Positions 1 through 11,619 of a stretch of DNA of 64,000 nucleotides are shown piece after piece. The stretch comes from Microbacterium algeriense (GTDB taxonomy: Bacteria; Actinomycetota; Actinomycetes; Actinomycetales; Microbacteriaceae), in assembly GCF_008868005.1 (NCBI RefSeq), contig NZ_WAAO01000002.1, forward strand, positions 806,001 through 870,000, in the 5' to 3' direction. Each line of letters starts with the position of its first letter. Position 1 is the first letter of the stretch. Position numbers and translations under genes: made by a program. The notes under the pieces are model-generated. The model had not been told where the DNA came from and made no database searches. It was given only the letters and a program-made list of their open reading frames with translations.

Positions 1-3
1 ATA

Positions 4-258
4 TCACTCCGCGTGACGCAGGCGGAGCTTGTCCTCGTTGATCTCGTGCAGCGCGATGGTGAGCGGCTTGTCCTCGACGGACGAGTCCACGAGCGGGCCC
101 ACGTTGTCGAAGAGGTTTCCCTCGTGCAGGTCGGAGTAGTAGTCGTTGATCTGACGGGCACGCTTGGCGGCGTAGATCACGAGCTCGTACTTCGAGTCGA
201 CGCGGTCGAGCAGGTTGTCGATGGGGGGATCGATGATTCCGTTGTTGTGTCCGGCCAT
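4..258 (-). CDS. rpoZ: RNA polymerase omega subunit
   Basis: Small RNA polymerase subunit (84 aa) that helps fold and hold the beta' subunit. The N-terminal half carries the typical omega signature: [20 protein letters not shown], followed by RARQINDYY. The acidic C-terminal tail ([12 protein letters not shown]) is normal for actinobacteria. The start is supported by GGAGGT a few bases upstream. It follows the IHF-guanylate kinase gene after a 65-bp gap on the same strand, the usual gmk-rpoZ order, so it is probably the distal part of the pyrimidine transcript or has a promoter of its own. The stop codon lies within the window, so the gene is complete. Confidence 0.95.
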   Translation of the reverse strand: MAGHNNGIIDPPIDNLLDRVDSKYELVIYAAKRARQINDYYSDLHEGNLFDNVGPLVDSSVEDKPLTIALHEINEDKLRLRHAE

Positions 259-323
259 GGTGAGACCTCCAGATCAGGCGACGTGATCGTCGCGAAGACG
301 GTGCGATAGGCGCGCGAAGACGC

Positions 324-1235
324 TCAGCGCGCAGAGCTTGAAGACAATTCTACGACCTCGCGGGCCGCGGTGGCGACGTCCTCGTTCACGATGAGGTGGT
401 CGAACTCGTTCTGCGAGGCGAGTTCCACCTTGGCGGTGCGCAGCCGACGAGCCCTCTCCTCGGCGTCCTCGGTGCCGCGCCCGACCAGGCGGTGCACGAG
501 TTCGTCCCAGCTCGGCGGCAGCAGGAAGATGAGCGTGGCCGCCGGTTCTGCGGCACGCACCTGGCGCGCGCCCTGCAGGTCGATCTCCAGCAGCACGGTC
601 TTGCCCTCCGCCAGAGCGGCGTCGATCGGCGCGCGAGGAGTGCCGTAGCGCGATCGGTTGTGCACGACGGCGTACTCGAGCAGCTCGCCCTCGGCGATCA
701 GCCGATCGAACTCCGCATCGTCCACGAAGTAGTAGTGCACACCGTCCACCTCGCCCGGTCGCGGCGGTCTGGTCGTCGCCGACACCGACAGGTGGATCTC
801 CGGATTGTGCTCGCGGATGTGGGCCGCGACCGTTCCCTTGCCCACGGCGGTCGGGCCCGCGAGGACGAGGAGGCGGCTGCGCGCACCACGGGGCGACGGC
901 ACGGGGAATCGGCTGTCGAGCCACTCCTCGAGCACACGGCGCTGACGGGCGCCCAGCCCGCCGAGACGCTTCACCGGGGAGATGTGCAGCTCCTCCAGCA
1001 CGCGGTCGCGCTTTCCCGCGCCGATCGCGGGAAGAGCCAGGAGGAAGTCGGTGATGCGCATCGAGCCCTCGACCGAGTCGGGGTCGGCCGACGCACGGTG
1101 CAGGACGGTCTGCGGGGTCACCACGCGCATCGTCAGGTCGCGCTTGATCGACGCCCTCGCGCGGCGACGCTCGACGGCGCGGCGGGCGGCCGCGGCCCTG
1201 TCGACCTCGGGGACGGTGCGGCGGACGTCAGACAT
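324..1235 (-). CDS. gmk: Actinobacterial integration host factor fused to guanylate kinase
   Basis: Guanylate kinase phosphorylates GMP to GDP. The protein has 303 aa against about 190-200 for a simple Gmk. Residues ~1-112 match the actinobacterial DNA-binding protein mIHF: a basic N-terminal helix, the helix-two-turn-helix-like stretch [14 protein letters not shown], and the C-terminal [13 protein letters not shown]. Residues ~120-303 are a complete Gmk: P-loop GPTAVGKGT (127-135), the GMP-binding stretch [17 protein letters not shown], and [11 protein letters not shown]. In many actinobacteria mihF and gmk are adjacent separate genes; here they form one frame without an internal stop. The start overlaps the end of pyrF by 8 bp, so translation is probably coupled. 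Both domains look intact. Whether the chain is cleaved is unknown. Confidence 0.93.
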   Translation of the reverse strand: MSDVRRTVPEVDRAAAARRAVERRRARASIKRDLTMRVVTPQTVLHRASADPDSVEGSMRITDFLLALPAIGAGKRDRVLEELHISPVKRLGGLGARQRRVLEEWLDSRFPVPSPRGARSRLLVLAGPTAVGKGTVAAHIREHNPEIHLSVSATTRPPRPGEVDGVHYYFVDDAEFDRLIAEGELLEYAVVHNRSRYGTPRAPIDAALAEGKTVLLEIDLQGARQVRAAEPAATLIFLLPPSWDELVHRLVGRGTEDAEERARRLRTAKVELASQNEFDHLIVNEDVATAAREVVELSSSSAR

Positions 1236-2069
1236 GTGCCACCTCGCGGTACTCGGCTGCGCGGGCGGAGACGACTCCCGCGAGATCGGCTGGCCCTGCG
1301 GCGAGGATGCTGCGGCTCTCGTTCGCGATGACCGCCTCGGACAGCGCGCCGAACCGGCCGCGCAGGTCGGCGGGACGCGCCCCCTGGGCTCCGAAGCCGG
1401 GCGCCAGGATCGGCGCGAGCGGTGCGAACGGGGCGATGCCCGCTTGCGTCCATTCGACCGTGGCGCCGATCACGAAGCCGAAGCTGCCCCATTCCTCGGC
1501 ACGCGACCGTGCGGCGTTGCGCTGCGAGACCTCGGCGATCACCTGCGCCGACACGGTCTCCGATCGGGGATCGGTCGAGCGCTGGATCGAGGCGGCCTCG
1601 GGGTTGCTGGTCGCGGCGAGCACGAACAGGCCCTTCCCGTGCTGCTCCGCGAGGGTGAACGCGCCGTCGAGCGCGCCGACCCCGAGATACGGGTTCACCG
1701 TGAGGGCGTCCGCTTCCAGGGGCGAGCCGGGGGTGAGCCACGCCTTGGCGTAGTCGTCCATGGTGGAGCCGATGTCCCCGCGCTTCGCGTCCGCGATCAC
1801 CAGGAGGTCGGCAGCCCGCGCGGCGGCGAGCACGTCCTCCAGTGCGGCGATGCCGCGAGATCCGAACCGCTCGAAGAACGACACCTGCGGCTTCACGAAC
1901 GCCGCACGCCCGGCCGCCGCCTCGACCACGCGCAGGCCGAAGTCGCGGACTCCCCCGGCATCGTCGCGCAGACCCCAGTCGGCGAGCAGGGCGCCGTGCG
2001 GGTCGATGCCGACGCAGAGCGGACCCGCTCCGCGCAGTGCGGAGCGGACCCGTTCTCCGAAGCGTGCGG

Positions 2070-2073
<4 letters not shown>
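1228..2073 (-). CDS. pyrF: Orotidine 5'-phosphate decarboxylase
   Basis: Last step of UMP synthesis: decarboxylates OMP to UMP. The 281-aa protein is the long form found in actinobacteria and myxobacteria rather than the ~235-aa E. coli form. Visible motifs are CVGIDPH near the N-terminus, [10 protein letters not shown], the catalytic lysine motif [17 protein letters not shown], and [15 protein letters not shown] text near the middle ([12 protein letters not shown]). It starts within the carB stop region (ATGA overlap) and ends inside the start of the IHF-gmk gene, so it is embedded in a tightly packed operon. Confidence 0.97.
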
Positions 2074-5356
<3,283 letters not shown>

Positions 5357-5357
<1 letters not shown>

Positions 5358-6577
5358 TACTTTGCGTCTCCCTGGGTGGGTCCCTGCGCCTCGACGGGCG
5401 CGGCGACCGAAGTCTTGTTCGCGATGACCATGTCGCGGAACCGGTCGAAGAGGTAGTTGGCGTCGTGGGGTCCGGCCGCGGCTTCCGGGTGGTACTGCAC
5501 CGAGAATGCCGGGATGTCGAGGGCGCGCAGGCCTTCCACGACGTTGTCGTTGAGGCCGACGTGGCTGACCTCGACCTTGCCGTAGCCGTGCGGGCTGTCG
5601 AACGAGCCCTCCAGGGGCGCCTCGACCGCGAAGCCGTGGTTGTGGGCCGTGATCTCGACCTTGCCCGTCTCCTTGTCGAGCACCGGCTGGTTGATGCCGC
5701 GGTGCCCGAACGGCAGCTTGTAGGTGCCGAGTCCCAGGGCGCGGCCGAGGAGCTGGTTCCCGAAGCAGATGCCGAAGAACGGGAGCCGATCGTCGAGCAC
5801 AGCGCGCAGCAGCTCGACGTGGTCTCCCGAGGCCGCCGGATCGCCGGGGCCGTTGGAGTAGAACACCGCGACCGGATCGATCGCGCGGATCTCCTCGATC
5901 GTCACGCTCTGCGGGAGGACGTGCACGTCGAAGCCGCGGGCGGCGAGGTTGTCGATCGTCGCCTGCTTCACGCCGAGGTCGAGCACGGCGAGGTTGCCGA
6001 TCCGCTCCCCCGTCGCCGCGGTCACGACCGCGTCGACCACGGAGACCTCGGCCGACAGGTTCCGGCCGGACATCTCCGGCGCCTCTCGCACGATGCGCAC
6101 CTGCTCCTCGGGGTCGAGGGCAGCATCCTCACCCGAGAAGATGCCGCCACGCATCGAGCCGGCCGAACGGATGTGGCGGGTCACCGCACGCGTGTCGATG
6201 CCGCTGATCCCGACGATCCCGTCTTCCACGAGGACCTCGTCCAGCGAGGCGTTGGCCCGCCAGTTGGACACGACGCGGGAGGGGTCTCGCACGATGTAGC
6301 CGGCCACCCAGATGCGGCGCGATTCGGCGTCCTCATCGTTCATGCCGGTGTTGCCGATGTGCGGCGCGGTCTGCAGGACGATCTGACCCGCATACGACGG
6401 GTCCGTGATGGTCTCCTGGTATCCGGACATGCCGGTCGCGAAGACCACCTCGCCCAGGGTGCGTCCGCGCGCGCCGTAGGCGCGTCCGGCGTGGCGGGTG
6501 CCGTCCTCCAGGACGAGGACGGCGGGGTCGGGCAGCCGGGCGGCGGAGGCCGCTCCGGAGGAAGTCGAGAGAGTCAT
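5357..6577 (-). CDS. carA: Carbamoyl-phosphate synthase small subunit
   Basis: Glutamine amidotransferase subunit (406 aa) that hydrolyses glutamine and channels ammonia to CarB. The N-terminal CPSase domain contains [19 protein letters not shown] and [20 protein letters not shown]. The C-terminal class I glutaminase has the nucleophile motif [16 protein letters not shown] and the His-Glu pair in [12 protein letters not shown] placed the start at MTLSTSSG because the longer open frame upstream runs through the preceding gene and has no CarA-like sequence; this start overlaps the preceding stop by 4 bp (ATGA), the pattern seen throughout this operon. Confidence 0.97.
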
Positions 6578-7086
6578 GACGTTGCTCCTGTGTCGGGGGC
6601 GGCGGGGACGAGCCGCCGCAGGTCGGAGATGAGGGGGGCGGGATCGCCGGTGGCGAGCCGCAGGTAGCTGTCGACGGGCGTGTCCTCGTCGATGTTCCAC
6701 ACGATGCGCACGAGCCCGCCGGGTTCGACCACACGGTCGATCGTGACGGTGGCCCGGTCGACCGCGACGAGCCGGTCGGCGGACAGGAAGACCGTCGGCG
6801 CACCGTCGAGGCAGAGTGCGATGCCGCGATCCGTGAGCGCGAGCTCACCGCGCGCCCGGAACGCGAGAGGTGAGACCGCCAACCGCTCGAGCGGCTGCTC
6901 GTGCCGAGTCGTCGACACGTACAGCACCTCGTCGCGGCGGGACACCTCTGCGTGCTCGGGGACGCCCAGTGGGGCCGTGAACGCGGAGTCGCGGCGCGTT
7001 CGTCGTCGCCAGGCGAACAGCATCACGAGCAGGACGAGGAGGGCGACGGCGATCGTGATCGCGACGGCGAGGTCGCGAGCGCTCAT
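6574..7086 (-). CDS. Membrane-anchored PH-like domain protein of the pyr operon
   Basis: 170-aa protein of unknown function. One hydrophobic helix ([21 protein letters not shown], ~residues 5-25) is followed by an Arg-rich stop-transfer RRRTRRD, so the rest probably faces the cytoplasm. The soluble part is a beta-rich domain of ~135 residues without enzyme motifs. Proteins of this kind occur at the same place, between pyrC and carA, in other actinobacterial pyrimidine operons and are described there as PH-like or 'transporter' proteins; that recollection was not checked by search. The start MSARDLAV overlaps the pyrC stop (ATGA), and its stop overlaps the carA start, so it is translated as part of the pathway operon. 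Placement suggests a role tied to the membrane-proximal enzymes, but none is demonstrated. Confidence 0.8.
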   Translation of the reverse strand: MSARDLAVAITIAVALLVLLVMLFAWRRRTRRDSAFTAPLGVPEHAEVSRRDEVLYVSTTRHEQPLERLAVSPLAFRARGELALTDRGIALCLDGAPTVFLSADRLVAVDRATVTIDRVVEPGGLVRIVWNIDEDTPVDSYLRLATGDPAPLISDLRRLVPAAPDTGATS

Positions 7087-8387
7087 GCGCCGAGCTCCTC
7101 GACGAGGGCGCCGCCCGCGACCGTCAGCGTGCCGTCGTGGATCGTGTACTCCACCCGTCCGGGCAGAGCGCGTCCCAGGTACGGCGAGTTCACGCTGCGA
7201 CCGTGCAGGTCCGCCTCCGTGAACACGCCGTCGACCGATGCGTCGTACAGCGTGAGCTGCGCCGGCTGACCGACCTCGAGCGGAGTGCCATGCCCGGAGA
7301 GCCGGCCGATCCGTGCCGGCGCGGCGCTCATCACGCGGGCGATGTCGGACCACTCGAGCAGACCGGTCTGCACCATCGACTGGTGCACGACGCGCAGCGC
7401 GCTCTCGAGGCCCACCATGCCGTTGGCCGCGGCCTGCCACTCGCACGCCTTGTGCTCGCTGGGGTGCGGCGCGTGGTCGGTGGCGACGATGTCGATCGTG
7501 CCGTCGGCGAGACCCTCGCGCACGGCGAGGACGTCCTCTTCCCGACGCAGGGGCGGGTTGACCTTGTAGCGCGCGTCGTAGCCGCGCACGAGCTCGTCGG
7601 TCAGCAGCAGGTGGTGCGGGGTGACCTCGGCCGTGACGTCGATGCCGCGCTTCTTGGCCCAGCGGATGATGTCGACCGATCCCGCCGTGGAGAGGTGGCA
7701 GACGTGCAGCCGCGAGCCGACGTGCTCGGCGAGGAGGACGTCGCGGGCGATGATCGATTCTTCGGCGACGGCGGGCCAGCCGGTCAGTCCGAGCTCAGCC
7801 GACACCGTCCCCTCGTTCATCTGCGCGCCCTCGGTGAGGCGGGGGTCCTGCGCGTGCTGGGCGATCACGCCGTCGAAGGACTTCACGTACTCCAGGGCGC
7901 GCCGCATGATGAGCGGGTCGAAGACGCAGAAGCCGTCGTCGCTGAAGACGCGCACCTGTGCGCGCGAGGTGGCCATCGCGCCCAGCTCGGCGAGGCGCTC
8001 GCCCTTCTGCCCCACGGTCACGGCGCCGATGGGCTGCACCGTGGCGTATCCGGCTGCTTCACCGAGGGCCAGCTCCTGCTCGACCACCCCGGCGGTGTCG
8101 GCGACGGGCGAGGTGTTCGGCATCGCGAAGACGGCCGTGAAGCCGCCGGCGGCTGCCGCCCGCGTGCCGGTGAGGATCGTCTCGGACGCTTCGTACCCGG
8201 GTTCGCGCAGGTGGGTGTGCAGGTCGACGAGGCCCGGCAGCGCGACCAGGCCCGCAGCGTCGATCACGCGGGCACCCGTGCGGGTGAGACCCGTCCCGAT
8301 CTCGGCGATCCGGCCGTCTTCGATGATGATGTCGGCGCTCTCGGCGCCGAGCAGCTTCGCACCGGTGATGACGAGGGTCTCGCTCAC
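7083..8387 (-). CDS. pyrC: Dihydroorotase
   Basis: Third step of pyrimidine synthesis: cyclises N-carbamoyl-aspartate to dihydroorotate. The 434-aa amidohydrolase has the class I metal motif [14 protein letters not shown], a later histidine in [18 protein letters not shown], and [15 protein letters not shown] with the metal-binding Asp near the C-terminus. It overlaps pyrB upstream and the PH-like gene downstream by four bases each. The length and motifs fit the class I (PyrC-2-like) type typical of Gram-positives. Confidence 0.97.
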   Translation of the reverse strand: MSETLVITGAKLLGAESADIIIEDGRIAEIGTGLTRTGARVIDAAGLVALPGLVDLHTHLREPGYEASETILTGTRAAAAGGFTAVFAMPNTSPVADTAGVVEQELALGEAAGYATVQPIGAVTVGQKGERLAELGAMATSRAQVRVFSDDGFCVFDPLIMRRALEYVKSFDGVIAQHAQDPRLTEGAQMNEGTVSAELGLTGWPAVAEESIIARDVLLAEHVGSRLHVCHLSTAGSVDIIRWAKKRGIDVTAEVTPHHLLLTDELVRGYDARYKVNPPLRREEDVLAVREGLADGTIDIVATDHAPHPSEHKACEWQAAANGMVGLESALRVVHQSMVQTGLLEWSDIARVMSAAPARIGRLSGHGTPLEVGQPAQLTLYDASVDGVFTEADLHGRSVNSPYLGRALPGRVEYTIHDGTLTVAGGALVEELGA

Positions 8388-9349
8388 AGGTCTCCCCCTC
8401 GTTCGTCGTCTCGTTCTCCTGCCAGCAGCAGGTACAGCACCGCCATGCGGACGGACACCCCGTTCGTGACCTGTTCCAGCACCGTCGAGCGGGGGGAATC
8501 GGCAGCTTCCGAGGAGATCTCCAGTCCCCGGTTCATGGGTCCGGGGTGCATCACAATGCTACCTGCCGGAAGGCCGGCCACGCGCCGTGCGTCCAGCCCC
8601 CACCGCCGGGAATACTCCCGCTCAGTCGGGAAATACGCGGCGTTCATGCGCTCGAGCTGGATGCGCAGCATCATCACGGCGTCCGGCTCCTCCGCCAGCG
8701 CCTCGTCGAGGTCGTAGACGACGCGGACCGGCCAGAGCGACACGTTCTGCGGAACCAGGGTCGGCGGCGCGACCAGGGTGACCTCGGCGCCGAGCGTGGC
8801 GAGCAGCCAGACGTTGGAGCGGGCGACGCGCGAGTGCAGCACGTCGCCGACGATCACGACCCGCATCCCGCTCAGATCGCGTCCGCGGCTGTCCCCGCCG
8901 AAACGGCGCTTGCGGATCGTGAAGGCGTCGAGCAGTGCCTGGGTCGGGTGCTCATGCGTGCCGTCGCCGGCATTGACCACGCCGGCGGAGATCCAGCCGC
9001 TGGTGGCGAGGGTCTGCGGGGCGCCGGAGCCCGGGTGCCTGACCACGACCGCATCGGCGCCGATCGCCTCGAGCGTCTGGGCCGTGTCCTTCAGGCTCTC
9101 GCCCTTCGAGACGCTGGAGCCCTTCGCAGCGAAGTTGATCACGTCGGCCGAGAGGCGCTTGGCGGCGGCCTCGAACGAGATGCGCGTGCGAGTGGAGTCC
9201 TCGAAGAAGAGGTTGACGACGGTCTTCCCGCGCAGCGTGGGGAGCTTCTTGACCTCGCGGGACTGCGTGTCGGACATGTCCTCGGCGACGTCGAGGATGC
9301 GCAGCGCGGTCGTCCTGTCGAGGGTGCGGGTGTCGAGGAGGTGTCTCAT
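8384..9349 (-). CDS. pyrB: Aspartate carbamoyltransferase catalytic subunit
   Basis: Transfers the carbamoyl group to aspartate, the committed step of pyrimidine synthesis. The 321-aa protein shows the carbamoyl-phosphate site [28 protein letters not shown], and [12 protein letters not shown] near the C-terminus. No pyrI regulatory gene is adjacent, in line with the unregulated trimeric enzymes of Gram-positives; control therefore falls on PyrR. The gene overlaps pyrR and pyrC by four bases each. Confidence 0.97.
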   Translation of the reverse strand: MRHLLDTRTLDRTTALRILDVAEDMSDTQSREVKKLPTLRGKTVVNLFFEDSTRTRISFEAAAKRLSADVINFAAKGSSVSKGESLKDTAQTLEAIGADAVVVRHPGSGAPQTLATSGWISAGVVNAGDGTHEHPTQALLDAFTIRKRRFGGDSRGRDLSGMRVVIVGDVLHSRVARSNVWLLATLGAEVTLVAPPTLVPQNVSLWPVRVVYDLDEALAEEPDAVMMLRIQLERMNAAYFPTEREYSRRWGLDARRVAGLPAGSIVMHPGPMNRGLEISSEAADSPRSTVLEQVTNGVSVRMAVLYLLLAGERDDERGGDL

Positions 9350-9876
9350 TCGCCGATCGTCACCTCCTCGGCGCCGTCGTTCTCGAACAGGCGCACGTTG
9401 ACCCGCTCGGTGCGGGCGGAGGGGATGTTCTTGCCCACGAAGTCGGGGCGGATGGGCAGCTCGCGGTGCCCGCGGTCGACCAGGATCGCGAGGCGCACCA
9501 CCGACGGACGGCCGATCGACTGGATCGCGTCCAGCGCGGCGCGGATGCTGCGGCCGGAGAAGAGCACGTCGTCGACGAGGACGACGGTCTTGCCGTCGAT
9601 GCCGCCGACGGGGATCTCCGTGGGCTGTGGGGAGCGTGTGGGGTGCTTCGCCAGGTCGTCGCGGAACAGCGTGACGTCGAGGGAGCCGACCGGGACGGAT
9701 TGCTGCGCGATCTCGCTGATCAGCAGGCCGAGGCGGTGGGCGAGAGTGACTCCGCGGGTCGGGATGCCCAGCAGGACGAGGTTCCCGGCTCCTCGATTGG
9801 ACTCGAGGATCTCGTGCGCGATCCGGGTCAGCGCTCGTGAGATGTCGGCTTCTTGCAGCACGGTGCGCATGCTCAT
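9346..9876 (-). CDS. pyrR: Bifunctional pyr operon regulator / uracil phosphoribosyltransferase
   Basis: PyrR binds pyr mRNA when UMP is abundant and also has uracil phosphoribosyltransferase activity. The 176-aa protein has the PRPP-binding loop [18 protein letters not shown] and the N-terminal [27 protein letters not shown] chose the ATG giving MSMRTVLQ because AGGGAG lies 6 bases before it; an ATG two codons later is the alternative, and a longer reading (MRRRRERP...) would place the start inside the RNA hairpin described separately. It is the first gene of the operon. Confidence 0.95.
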   Translation of the reverse strand: MSMRTVLQEADISRALTRIAHEILESNRGAGNLVLLGIPTRGVTLAHRLGLLISEIAQQSVPVGSLDVTLFRDDLAKHPTRSPQPTEIPVGGIDGKTVVLVDDVLFSGRSIRAALDAIQSIGRPSVVRLAILVDRGHRELPIRPDFVGKNIPSARTERVNVRLFENDGAEEVTIGE

Positions 9877-9885
9877 CGGCCGCTC

Positions 9886-9916
9886 CCTTCTCCGCCTCAC
9901 AGGACGGTGTTAAAGG
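9886..9916 (-). promoter_or_regulatory. PyrR-binding RNA hairpin over the pyrR ribosome binding site
   Basis: On the minus strand the leader reads CCUU-UAACAC-CGUC-CUGUGA-GGCG-GAG-AAGG. CGUC pairs with GGCG (one U-G pair) around the hexaloop CUGUGA, and the outer CCUU pairs with AAGG, leaving a purine-rich internal bulge. This matches the PyrR binding loop of Bacillus (loop CAGAGA, then GGCUGAGAAGG), including the C-N-G-N-G-A loop. The AAGG arm is part of the pyrR Shine-Dalgarno sequence (GAAGGGAG). No terminator/antiterminator pair is visible, so the likely mode is translational repression, as established for mycobacterial pyr mRNA. PyrR binding here is inferred, not shown. Confidence 0.8.
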
Positions 9917-9960
9917 TTGCTTGTGATGTCAGTCTATCGGAGCGTGATGGCTCCGGCGGA

Positions 9961-11538
9961 TCAGCTGGCCTCCTGCAGCACGGGGTCGGTCACGTCGTCG
10001 ATCTTCGACGAACGGATCGGGTGGCCCGCCGTCGACAGGCAGCGGCCAGTCTTGAGGTCCCACTTCCAGTCGTGCATGCTGCACGTGAGGATGCCGTCCT
10101 CGTCGACCTTGCCGGTCTTGGTGAGGTCGGCGCGCAGGTGCGGGCAGCGGCGCTGCACGATCCAGTCGCCGATCTCGGCGTCCTCTGTCTGGTCGGTCTG
10201 CTCCTGGTACCAGTTCTCGACGTATTCGATGCGATCGACGGAGAGACACTTGAGGAACGTGGTGAGGAACTCGTTGAACTTGCCGCTGCGGCCCACCGAG
10301 AACTGCATCGAGAGGAAGATCGAGTTCGACCAGTCGATCTCGTGGTCGACGATGTTCGTCGAGACCAGATCGGCGGGGATCGTGTACCAGTAGATGCATT
10401 CCTCGCCCGCGTACTCGCGGACCTTCGCGCGGGGGAAGTCGACCACCATGTCCAGCTCGCCGATGCGGAAGCGGACGCATCCGCCGACACCGAGTCGGAT
10501 CGTGCGGGACTTCTTCAGCAGCGGCTCCCACCACTCCTTGATCGCAGTCAGCATCTCGGCGGGAGGGATGATCTCGGCGCGGGAGGCCTCCTCGTCGCGG
10601 ATCTCCTGCTGCCGGCTCGCACGCTGTTCTTCGAGGTACTCCCACTTCTCGTCGAAGATGTGCGCGATCTCGGCCTCGGTGTACAGGGTCTGCTCGCTCG
10701 TCACCTCGCCGCCCTCGACCGTGACGACCGTGCCCGGGATGAAGAGCTGTCCGTCGTACTGCGGAGCGAGCTCCTTCATGTGCGCGAGGAACTGCTTCTG
10801 ATCCGTGAAGATCGATTCGCCGTTCTGGCCCGTGCCGTTGAACTGGAACAGTTCGTCGCGCAGGAACATGGGCGGCCCCGCCATGGGGAACACGTGCGGC
10901 GCGTCGACCTTCTCGATGTAGTACATCGCCCGCTTGTTCTGCGCCTCGCGCTTCAGACGCGCGAAGTTCTGCTTGGCGTCGAGCGGGAGGTCGTAGACCA
11001 TGGGCCACCAGATCGCGCCCGACACCTGAGTGAAGTACGCGTCGGGCTTGCCGAAGTCGAGCAGCTTCTCGAGGTCGAGCGGGTGCGAGTCGTTCTGGTT
11101 CAGGATCGAGCCGGTGCCGTCGTCGACGCTCAGCGAGGAGTCCCCGATGGGGCCGTCGCTGGGCGCCCGGAGCGGCGTGATCATCATCTTCAGTTCGCCG
11201 CGCTGGATCACCTGGCCGGCCGGCGCGTAGGTGATGTTCGTGTACCCGAGAGCGCGGATGTCCTGCTCGAGGTCATCGGTCGGGTACTCGGGCAGCAGCA
11301 CCTCGATGTCCTTGCGGATGTACCGCTCGAGGAGCTTCGGGTCGAAGTGGTCGCGGTGGCGGTGCGAGATCCACAGGAAGTCCGCCTCACGTCCGAGCCG
11401 TTCCCAGTCGAGGCCCCGGTTGTCGGGGAACGGGAACCACGAGCCGTAGAACGACGGCCCGAGGACCGGGTCGCAGATGATGTTCCCGCCCACCGTCTCG
11501 ATGAACATCCCGGCGTGACCGAGTCCCGTGATCCGCAT
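9961..11538 (-). CDS. MBL-fold metallohydrolase with C-terminal Rieske [2Fe-2S] domain
   Basis: 525-aa two-domain protein of unknown substrate. Residues ~1-250 form a metallo-beta-lactamase fold of the UlaG-like type: LGHAGMFIETVGGNIICDP and the metal motif HRHRDH (59-64). A middle region of ~200 residues has no motif I recognise. The C-terminus is a Rieske domain with ligands C465-P-H467 and C486-S-M-H489, in CPHLRADL and CSMHDWKWDLKTGRC. CMP-N-acetylneuraminate hydroxylase combines the same two folds but, as I recall it, with Rieske first; here it is last. Start: ATG with GGAGG just upstream. It stands 84 bp upstream of pyrR on the same strand, and could be cotranscribed with it or not. Confidence 0.88.
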   Translation of the reverse strand: MRITGLGHAGMFIETVGGNIICDPVLGPSFYGSWFPFPDNRGLDWERLGREADFLWISHRHRDHFDPKLLERYIRKDIEVLLPEYPTDDLEQDIRALGYTNITYAPAGQVIQRGELKMMITPLRAPSDGPIGDSSLSVDDGTGSILNQNDSHPLDLEKLLDFGKPDAYFTQVSGAIWWPMVYDLPLDAKQNFARLKREAQNKRAMYYIEKVDAPHVFPMAGPPMFLRDELFQFNGTGQNGESIFTDQKQFLAHMKELAPQYDGQLFIPGTVVTVEGGEVTSEQTLYTEAEIAHIFDEKWEYLEEQRASRQQEIRDEEASRAEIIPPAEMLTAIKEWWEPLLKKSRTIRLGVGGCVRFRIGELDMVVDFPRAKVREYAGEECIYWYTIPADLVSTNIVDHEIDWSNSIFLSMQFSVGRSGKFNEFLTTFLKCLSVDRIEYVENWYQEQTDQTEDAEIGDWIVQRRCPHLRADLTKTGKVDEDGILTCSMHDWKWDLKTGRCLSTAGHPIRSSKIDDVTDPVLQEAS

Positions 11539-11619
11539 TGCATTCCTCCCGAAAGTGAACCGTTCGATTGTACCGAGGGCTCCCTGTGCGACCGGTCGAC
11601 CCGGCCGGGACTATTCGGG

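Noticed and set aside
9877..9960. Transcription attenuator in front of pyrR
   Set aside because: Only the PyrR binding loop is present. No terminator with a U-tract and no alternative antiterminator pairing could be found in the 84-bp leader.
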